A stretch of DNA of 28,568 nucleotides from Hypsibius dujardini. Lineage: Eukaryota > Tardigrada > Eutardigrada > Parachela > Hypsibiidae. The notes under the pieces were generated by a model that saw only the letters and a list, made by a program, of their open reading frames with translations, was not told the origin of the DNA and did no database searches. The position numbers and the translations under genes were made by a program. The stretch spans positions 1-28,568 of the forward strand of contig LRSR01013184.1 in NCBI GenBank assembly GCA_001579985.1, written 5' to 3'. Within the stretch, counting starts at the first letter, position 1, and the number at the start of each line of letters is the position of its first letter. Positions 21,495 through 28,568 of the stretch are shown here, one piece after another.

Positions 21495-22205
21495 ACTAAA
21501 AGAAACCCTCAATTCAAGGCGACCCTCAACGCCCACGGCCACATGCTGGACGTGTTGGATGAATATGGAGAAGCGTTCGTTGCGTTCGCTCGGAACACCA
21601 CCAATCCTGTCGCCGATCTCGGAGTCGCGTTCGGCTTCACCACCAAAGAGATCCTCAAAACCGGTGCGACCGTCTACGCCAATGATTTATCCGAAGACAT
21701 GCTCAAAGAACTCAACGATTCCCTCACGGAAGAAGAACGTCTTCGGTGCATTTTGAAGCCGGGAAATGCGTTGGAACTGGATTTCGAGCCGGGTTCGTTG
21801 AGTGGTGTGCTGGCGCTCCGTTGGTTCCACTTCCTGACTGGACCGCAAATCCGGGAAGTAGTGCACAAATTTTTCACGTGGTTGGAGCCTGGTGGGAAGG
21901 TGGTCATTACGAGTGGTACTCCGTACAGTGGACGAGCCAAGAGTTTCATTCCAGAGTACGAGGCACGAAAGGCGGCCGGGGAGGAATGGCCGGGTTCGGT
22001 GCGCAATGTCGGTTCGCAGGGGCAGCTGAATATGCTAGAACCGTGGGTTCTCGAGCGAGAGCTAAGGGCGACTGGCTTTGAAGTGGAAATGTGTGGGTTT
22101 ATTAAGAGGACCTTCGGTCCGACGGGATGGCGACTCGACGGACGGGAGCATTGCGGAGTGGTTGGCATGAAGCCGCGTCGTACAAATTCAAGCACGTCCC
22201 ATTAG
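21495..22205 (+). CDS. Class I SAM-dependent methyltransferase, paralogue 3 (5'-incomplete)
   Basis: The open frame has no ATG at its 5' end; the apparent start is TTG. Homology with copies 1 and 2 begins at TKRNPQFKATLNAHGH, right after a good acceptor (CTTTCCTGTTGCAG, AG at 21493-21494), so either an upstream exon supplies the start or the 5' end was lost. The core motifs VADLGVAFGF, YANDLSEDML and LEPGGKVVI are intact. The C-terminal part differs (EEWPGSVRNVGSQGQL, TFGPTGWRLDGREHCGVVG). The frame is intact to a TAG at 22203-22205, with AATAAA at 22245-22250. It may be a functional spliced gene or a recent pseudogene; an in-frame internal Met (aligned to the HGHM of the other copies) could also start translation. 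Confidence 0.7.
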   Translation, partial: TKRNPQFKATLNAHGHMLDVLDEYGEAFVAFARNTTNPVADLGVAFGFTTKEILKTGATVYANDLSEDMLKELNDSLTEEERLRCILKPGNALELDFEPGSLSGVLALRWFHFLTGPQIREVVHKFFTWLEPGGKVVITSGTPYSGRAKSFIPEYEARKAAGEEWPGSVRNVGSQGQLNMLEPWVLERELRATGFEVEMCGFIKRTFGPTGWRLDGREHCGVVGMKPRRTNSSTSH

Positions 22206-22244
22206 CGTTTCTGGCGTCAAGATAAATGTATTTCCCATTTGGAT

Positions 22245-22250
22245 AATAAA
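22245..22250 (+). terminator. Polyadenylation signal of methyltransferase copy 3
   Basis: AATAAA 39 nt after the stop codon. Confidence 0.6.
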
Positions 22251-23255
22251 AGGATTATATGTTTAATGTATTTAGCTGTAGCTCGCCTGGCTAATAACGA
22301 TTGGTACCGTCGCGTGAGCTCGATGCGTCGACCTGATCGGGCTCTCGCTTTGCCCGGTTATTAATCTAGTTAATAGAAAGTACAGTCAGCCCCAAGAAAA
22401 ACTCTCCTTGCACAACATAGACTTTTTGCGCGTAGAAAGAGATGTCGTGCGACAAGCGTGCCAATAGAATGTTCTCGATATAACGAGTTGAATCGTCTGG
22501 ATCACCAAAAACTGGCTTATCTCGCGATCTCAAAAAACAAATAGCAATTTACCTGTGTGAAGGACTGCAACAACTGATGACTTAACGCAGGGAAACTGCC
22601 CAACATAACCGAATTCGAATTCTTATCAGCTGTTTTTTGCAGCTGTCCATGACTGCTTTTTTCTGCTGTTGCTATCGCTCTTGATTGGCTTGATTTAGTA
22701 CAGTTGTTTTTCGAAATGATCGACGGAAGGCGAATTCCTCCTGAAGCAGCAATGGCAGTTCATACTGCAGGACTCCAAGCCTGCACGGATTGATAAATTT
22801 ATGCAGGATTCCGGGCTTCGGTTGGGGTATTAAGGTTTAACGTTTTAAATTCTAGTTACTAACTTTGTTTTTCAATATGTCTATTATGTTTAAATTTACC
22901 GGTTCCAAAGTTTTCTCATTGTTTGAATTGTTCAAATTTTTATTCCTGTTGTCTAATTTTTTTATTGCTTGCCTGTTCGTGTTTTGATTCGAAATGCAAT
23001 GTATGATAATGCATTACGTGTACACTACATGTCCTGATTGGTCGTACAGAAACGGTGAAATTTAGGGCGGAGTTTTCAGTCAGTTTGAACAGCAAAGTCA
23101 CGTGATGAAAGTTTTTCTTGGGGCTGATTGTACTCGTAATTGACTTTAATATGCCCATTTTATTAGACGACAGGCAGACAGGCAGGCAGAGAGACAGAGA
23201 GACAGACAGACAGAGAGACAGAGAGACAGACAGGCAGACAAGCAAACAGGCAGGC

Positions 23256-23308
<53 letters not shown>

Positions 23309-23888
23309 CCAAGTGAGCCGCGTCTTGAGATGTTAGTCCTTAGCGCAACATCACCATTTTTTCAGTGAAACAACGCGCTGTTTAAGATTATTAATTATTC
23401 GGATGGCATTTTTCCGCCTTCCTCAGTCGCTGGTGTTGGACACTTTTCGTCATTATCTTGTGACGCCCTCAGCTATGGAACGTACATGGTATCTTTAAAT
23501 GGCGTGTCATTTGATTAACAACCAGGGTATGAATGAAGTAGGTTTTTAATTTACATAGTGCCTACGTACACTATTACTACAGTACAGAAATATCGATTTC
23601 AATCACAGGCACTCGACAGCAGGATGAGGTGAGAATTTGACCGCTGAAAGCCTGGGGTTTCGGAAAGGAATAAAGCCCGGAAAACATGCTGCTTAATTGC
23701 TGAGCTGCGCTACTTGACTGTTGACCTCGCACCAACCGGACGAAAGCGGAGTGACTGTTGCGAATCTACGTTCTCTGCCTGGGTAGATTCCAAATTGCAT
23801 CGACAATTTCGATGAAGGATTTTTCATGATTTGATTAAATCATAAAAAAACATTCCAGTTTTTACTAGCTTTAATTATTTTTGGGCCA
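22251..23888. other. Intergenic between methyltransferase copy 3 and the ANF-receptor gene, with CAGA/GAGA array
   Basis: No gene recognised. An array of CAGA, CAGG and GAGA units spans about 23168-23310. Elsewhere unique, AT-rich sequence; 23600-23888 is the presumed promoter and 5' UTR of the receptor gene. Confidence 0.6.
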
Positions 23889-26800
23889 ATGATCGTAGGA
23901 TGGTTCATTCTGGATATGCATCTCAATTGTGTTTCGTTTCTTATGACAACTTTTCTGGTGATATCGCTGCTGTGTCTGACCGCAAGCTCACTGGATGTAC
24001 TAATTGTAACTCCAGGTTTGACGGGAACCTCTGCCGTAGCGACTATTACCCGGACTGGACCAGCATTCGACGTGGCATTGGATAATCTAAGGCCCATCTA
24101 TCCAAATCTCACGTTTTCACATTTATATTTATACAACCTATCAATACTTGACTGTGAAACGTTTGCCCATAACGTGCAAATTATCTTGTCGCAGTGGTAC
24201 TACCAACGCGGTGGGGAACGCGGACCCATGCCGGCTTATATCGTGACCCCTGGTAAGTGATAGAGTGTGTCTGTGTCTATATTTGTGTCTGTGTCTGTGT
24301 CTGTGTCTGTGTCTGTGTCTGTGTCTGTGTCTGTGTCTGTGTCTGTCTGTGTCTGTGCTTGTGCCTGTGTCTGTGTCTGTGTCTGTGTCTGTGTTTGTGT
24401 TTGTGTCTGTGTGAACGAAGCCATGACTTTGTGAAGTCCCTGGCCGGCTGCTAATAGACTTGAATTTTAAGGATGTCTAGAACCCCTTTATTTAAATCAA
24501 CTTGCCGCTGCATGGAACATATTACTCATCACAACGTAAGAAAGATTAGACATGACCGAATTAACCTTGCACATGCTTATTGCATTTAGAAGTATCTGTT
24601 TTTGTTTCTCCCGATGTAAATAGAAGCAGCTCAGACATGATCATCAAAGACAAATCAAAAAGCCCCACTTGGATAAACACAAATGTCTATCCTTCCTTGT
24701 TCTACGGCACCATATTTTACCGGCTCTGCTTGATACACAACTGGACGTCGGTTTTCGTGGTCCTGGACGACGACGCAATTCCTAATTATCAAATCGTGTT
24801 CCGGGCCGTGGACGCCATTATGAAGCCTTTGGTCCGCACAGTCAACGTTCGGTACTCCTCGAAGAAAGCTCCGCTAAATATGTCAGATCTGTTGGACAAC
24901 TTCTCTCGCCATAGCAGAGGTGCCGAATCTCAAACTGTTTGGAGTCAAAAACTACAAGTCCAGGAATTTTTGTCATCTTTAATTTAGTGATGGTCTTTCT
25001 GGCTTCCGCTTCGCAATTTCGTCTGCTTCTGGTAAATCCCAACTGAAAACGTCCCTAGGATATGACCTAAACCAAACCAAACTAAAACTAAATTAGGGCT
25101 AGTGTAGAAACCAAACCAAACTAAAACTAAATTAGGGCTAGTGTAGAAACCAAACCAAACTAAAACTAAATTAGGGCTAGTGTAGACCATAAAGTTTATT
25201 ACTCATTTTGCGATTTTATTTTGCAAGTTTACTTTTAGTCAAATTAAATCTTCAGTAACTAGAGATGTAATTCATGTAACTAATTTTCATCAATTGTTAT
25301 ATTTACTCTAAAATCACGACTGAAATTGAAACTAAACTGATCAGACTAAACTAGACTAAACTTAGACTGAACTAGACTTAGACTAAACTAGACTTAGACT
25401 GCAATTAGACTGAACTAGACTTATACTGAGACTAAACTTAGACTAGACTGAACTAGACTGAACAGACTTAGACTGAGACTAGACTGAGACTAAACTAGAC
25501 TTTGACTGCAATTAGACTGAACTAGACTTATGCTGAGACTAAACTTAGACTAGACTGAACTAGACTGAACAGACTTAGACTGAGACTAAACAGACTTAGA
25601 CTGAGACTAAACTTAGACTGAAATTAGACTAAAAGAAACTCAAATGAAGATTTGTAGTTATCTCAGTATTAAATAGATCATAAAAAAATCCTAATTCTTG
25701 CCGTCTCCAAGCTAAGCTACTCCGCAGGCACTAGCTCGTCTTTACAGTACACGACATTCTTGCTGTACAGAGAACATCTGGAATTTTCTCATTGCAGTTG
25801 TTAGCTGCAGCCAAGGGTCAGACCAAAGGAGAATACGTACGTAGCGATCGATTATTTGGATGAATCGCATTTACAGCGTAGACGTCGCAGATAAGCCATT
25901 GATAAACCATTTGAAGAGCCTTGAAATGGAAAGAAATGAAGATGGTGGAATACCGGTTACATCCCGAGGTATCACACAGGTCTTCATTGTCGCTGTTCCG
26001 TTTCCGTATAAAGCCCAAGGCATTTTCACATGGAAGGCGGATGATCGGAACGACGAGGTAGGAGACGGTGTAATGTCAGTAGAAACATCTTGTATGTGGA
26101 CTACATTTCTCTTCCGGCTACACACATAGAAACGAGGGCTAATAAAGAAGTAATATCACTTGGTCATTTTCTCAGAGCGAAATTATTTACTGGGCCTTTC
26201 AATTTTACTGAACATTGGTAGCTAGACCAAGGAACCATACCTGCTTAGCCAGAGTTTTACCGACATCCGTTGAAGAATCTGAGAAGGAGTAGACAGTGGT
26301 TGGAATGCCGCCGCCGCCTTCCAATCACTCAATCAAGCGAAACCGAAACACATCGCATGACTTGAAGTCGCACGGTTCGGCACATCGATTGCATCATTTT
26401 TTTCTGCCTTTTCAGAATCTTGTTATCTCAATTTCATTATTTAGAACTATATTCAGCCTACTTACTTCGATTGAAACATCTTTTGCTGTTGTTCACGACG
26501 CAGCTAAGGAGGGGCTAATTAGGGATAATTTCTTTATCAGCTCACGGTTTCGAACTTTTTTTCGACTGAAAAATTTCTCCTTCCAGGTTTTTGCGAGTAA
26601 ATGAACAAAACTGTCAGGAACAATGTAGAGATCCCAGATCTAAATGCTTGCATAATCAGAAGTTTTGTGCACTTTCGAGCTGCGAAATGAATGACCAAGT
26701 GACCTTAGGGTACGTTCAACAATTACGTCAGCGCTTGATATTAGGCGGCCTTATCCCTATTGTTGGACCACGCCCAACAAGTCCTCATATCCAATCATCA

Positions 26801-28466
26801 CAGCTATTTGACTTATTAATACTTTACTTATTTAGTAACTCTATCTACCCTATTAACCCGATTCTGCTGCCACAGCTAATTACTTATATGTAATTCTGAT
26901 GTGTGTGCTATTTACTATCAATTCTATAGTTAACACTTCACTATATAAGCAGATGTCTTACTAGTTATAAAGTTGTTGTACTTCCTCTTTCCTTTCTTCC
27001 AGTTTACTTCTCTACCGATCACCACATTCAGTCTAATAAACTTGTTCACTATCCAACCCCCGGTTGATAGATCTAACACTATCGCCCCTCTGTCAGAGCT
27101 CGTCAGCTTTTTTTACCCTCCCCCCCTCTCCGAATCTCAAACGCTGATGTCAGCGCCGTTGGAATTCCCCCTCTGCGCCAAAATGTTAAATTTCCGCTTT
27201 AATAACAAAATTTCAGCACCGATAACACACAGTTATCCTTCGCATTTTCAAAATCAAAACGAAGGAAAGCGTCTAGATCGGTAATGATGGGAATGTCGGT
27301 CGACCCAGCCTCCCCGTATCGTATTTCCTCGGAACCATCGCCATCGGTACTCTGGACGGCGAATTTCTTTATATCTGTTATAACCGCTGAACCGTTACGT
27401 CACCGTGTGGCTTACAAGAAAATGAGATTAATCTGGACGGCGGATTTCTTTATATCTGTTTGCTCTTACCGATGCACTCTTGCCTGGTCTCTTCGATTCC
27501 GTCGAGAAAATCGGCACAAACCCAGAACTACTATTTTAAATTAAACAAAAATTGACCAGTGCTAGTATATAGAGGGCGCTGTCTATGTTACTGAAAGATG
27601 TACTAATTGATTATTTGATTTCGAACGGACTGATCGATTGAATAAACGCAGACACATTTTAATGATTGATTAATTCACAGAGACAGCGCCCACTATATAC
27701 CACCCCTAGTCAGTTTTTATTTATTTAAAAAGCAGTTCTCGTTTTCTGCCGATTTTCTCGACGGATTCAAAGAGACCAGGCAAGAGTGCATCGGTAACAG
27801 CAAACAGATATGAAGAAATTCGCCCTCCAGAGTGGTTTTCATTTCATTGTGAAATACACGTTTTTTCAAACTCTCAGAATCAAGGAAATGTTGAGATTCG
27901 AAATTGCTGATGTAATTGTTGAACGTTCCCTTACTTGTTTAGGAGCTCTCGAATATATCCATTTATATTAGATCAATTGAATACAGCATGTCTCGCAGGT
28001 CATCAGGGCAGCTTACCGAAGCGTCCTTTTTGTGACGATGGTGGACGCGACGCTTCACGTCTCGGAGACCCAAATGGCACTACTCAAGTCGCAATGGGAC
28101 CACGGATTCAAGACCACGCCCTTCTACGGCAACTTGGACCTCCATGACGAACCGGTATGAACGATCTATGCCAAGCACAGACTTGTTGCGTTGGTTTTCA
28201 GGCGGCACATTGGATGTTTCCTCGGAATGTGCCAGTACAGTGAAAGTCCTGAGATTCGAACGACGTCACAGTGTCAGTTTTTACTTTACTGTCTCAAACT
28301 CCAATCTATCAACGGCCAACTCCGAGTAAAAGTTTCGATAGAAATAAACTCACGTGACCGTTCGAATCACAGAACTTTCACTGTATGAATATTTCCTCAC
28401 TACACATTTTTCCAGGCCGTGCCTCAACTGGCGTCTGTTAATGGCGCAATTGAAATGCTCGCACAG
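23889..28466 (+). CDS. ANF-receptor-domain protein, N-terminal part (receptor guanylate cyclase / NPR-like), partial
   Basis: Seven exons: 23889-24252, 24590-24919, 24988-25031, 25798-25836, 25980-26057, 27999-28154, 28416-28466; together 354 codons with every junction in frame, continuing past the window. The start could be the ATG at 23889, 23916 or 23955; all lead into the signal peptide MTTFLVISLLCLTASSLDV. Then come GPAFDVALDNLRPIYPNL, NTNVYPSLFYGTIFYRLC, NWTSVFVVLDDD, VMVFLASASQFRLLL, LLAAAKGQTKGEY, VFIVAVPFPYKAQGIFTWKA and ETQMALLKSQWDHGF. This order matches the periplasmic-binding-like ANF receptor ectodomain. Such receptors bind peptide ligands at the cell surface and usually carry a transmembrane helix, pseudokinase and guanylate cyclase domain, all beyond this window. 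The exons at 24988 (44 nt) and 25798 (39 nt) are mini-exons, and intron 2 is only 68 nt. The fifth intron (1941 nt) is full of transposon remains. Confidence 0.82.
24263..24414 (+). repeat. (GTGTCT)n array in intron 1 of the ANF-receptor gene
   Basis: About 25 tandem copies of a hexanucleotide GTGTCT with a few GTGCCT/GTGTTT variants, beginning about 10 bp after the donor GTAAGT at 24253. It is open in several frames and yields false Cys/Val frames. Confidence 0.92.
25056..25190. repeat. 39-bp tandem repeat, three copies
   Basis: AGGGCTAGTGTAG recurs at 25095, 25134 and 25173, each preceded by AAACCAAACCAAACTAAAAC-type sequence; an exact 39-bp period within intron 3 of the ANF-receptor gene. 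Confidence 0.9.
25330..25635. repeat. AGACTA/AGACTG-based array with 107-bp higher-order period
   Basis: Irregular hexamer-like units (TTAGACTGAACTAGACT and variants). A longer block beginning GCAATTAGACTGAACTAGAC at 25401 recurs at 25508, so the array has higher-order structure of about 107 bp. Lies in intron 3 of the ANF-receptor gene. Confidence 0.85.
26761..27078 (+). mobile_element. Solo LTR (318 bp) with CTAT target-site duplication
   Basis: It starts TGTTGGACCACGCCCAACA and ends ATCTAACA. CTAT at 26757-26760 repeats at 27079-27082. It contains CTATATAAG near 26941 (TATA) and TCTAATAAACTTGTT near 27032 (polyadenylation signal), as expected for an LTR. Very similar to the inverted copy at 17042-17356. 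Short frames inside are not genes. Confidence 0.9.
27433..27830. mobile_element. Foldback element: 150-bp arms, 96-bp loop
   Basis: The left arm 27433-27584 and right arm 27681-27830 are reverse complements with scattered mismatches; both contain TACCGATGCACTCTTGCCTG on one strand. Arm tips at the loop read AGGGCGCTGTCT and its complement. An extra partial copy of the left tip (CTGGACGGCGAATTTCTTTA) occurs at about 27353. Fits a foldback or long-TIR MITE; no coding. Confidence 0.85.
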
Positions 28467-28524
28467 GTAATCCGTGTCAATGATATTTTTCAGCAATTAC
28501 AGGTCATCAGCAGTAAATTATTAT

Positions 28525-28568
28525 TATTACAACTTAATATAATATAATATAATAAAATAAAATAAAAT
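28525..28568. repeat. AT-rich simple repeat at window edge
   Basis: AATAT and AATAAAATA units run to the end of the window, inside the next intron of the ANF-receptor gene. Confidence 0.7.

Larger units (their letters stand above)
26058..27998 (+). other. Large transposon-bearing intron of the ANF-receptor gene
   Basis: A 1941-nt intron (GTAGGA...TCTCGCAG) between two in-frame receptor exons. It contains a solo LTR and a foldback element; the remainder (26058-26760 and 27079-27432) shows no gene. Confidence 0.7.

Noticed and set aside
22260-22380. tRNA-like or structured RNA in the segment after methyltransferase copy 3
   Set aside because: Short inverted GGCTAATAAC/GGTTATTAAT motif only; no cloverleaf or promoter boxes could be made out.
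24236-24454. Frames over the GTGTCT array (Thr/Asp/Gln or Cys/Val repeats)
   Set aside because: Pure hexanucleotide artefact within intron 1 of the receptor gene.
26973-27284. 103-residue frame near the solo LTR
   Set aside because: Overlaps the LTR end; composition and lack of motifs point to chance.
27935-28147. 70-residue frame over the sixth receptor exon
   Set aside because: Wrong frame; the conserved reading (VIRAAYRSVLF...) is in another frame between the splice sites 27999 and 28154.

Overview
This is a eukaryotic, almost certainly invertebrate animal, nuclear window. Genes are split by mostly short GT-AG introns (one is 55 nt), and polyadenylation signals, tetranucleotide arrays and transposon remnants are plentiful. 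The domain content (SETDB1-type methyltransferase, a cilium coiled-coil protein, PTGES2, CMC4, prenylcysteine oxidase, an ANF-receptor ectodomain) is metazoan. A tardigrade or similar small ecdysozoan would fit, but that is a guess; the sequence alone does not settle the species.

Layout. 1-2207 (+): 3' part of a SETDB1/eggless-like H3K9 methyltransferase (MBD, pre-SET, SET, post-SET), cut off at the window edge. 3302-6795 (+): a long coiled-coil protein most like FBF1, a transition-fibre protein. 7429-10077 (-): complete six-exon PTGES2-like gene. 10434-10901 (+): CMC4-like twin Cx9C protein, head to head with PTGES2. 11191-13862 (+): complete six-exon PCYOX1-like prenylcysteine oxidase. 15365-22205 (+): three tandem paralogues of an intron-poor class I SAM methyltransferase; one is plain, one has a mitochondrial-type presequence, and one is 5'-truncated beside a transposon-like end. 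23889-28466 (+, runs off the edge): ANF-receptor-type ectodomain of a receptor guanylate cyclase or natriuretic-peptide-receptor-like protein. I rebuilt seven exons of it, including two mini-exons.

Repeats dominate the rest. (CAGA/CAGG)n and (CTGT/CTGC)n arrays sit mostly in introns and have no stop codon on either strand, so they create many false long reading frames. AATC-type arrays and derived 41-bp and 48-bp minisatellites fill PTGES2 introns. Three solo LTRs, each with a perfect 4-bp target-site duplication, lie at 5726-6167, 17042-17356 and 26761-27078. A 1260-bp element with 20-bp terminal inverted repeats and TA flanks (16240-17499) carries one of these LTRs nested inside it. A foldback element lies at 27433-27830.

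The most interesting signals are structural. In both the SETDB1-like and FBF1-like genes one exon is flanked by introns carrying mutually complementary tetranucleotide arrays (CAGR on one side, CTGY on the other), an arrangement expected to favour exon looping or circular RNA. Two of these array introns are also frame-preserving and stop-free. The CMC4 intron ends in three tandem copies of its own 3' splice site. I see no evidence that the genes form one pathway; PTGES2, CMC4 and one methyltransferase paralogue are all likely mitochondrial.
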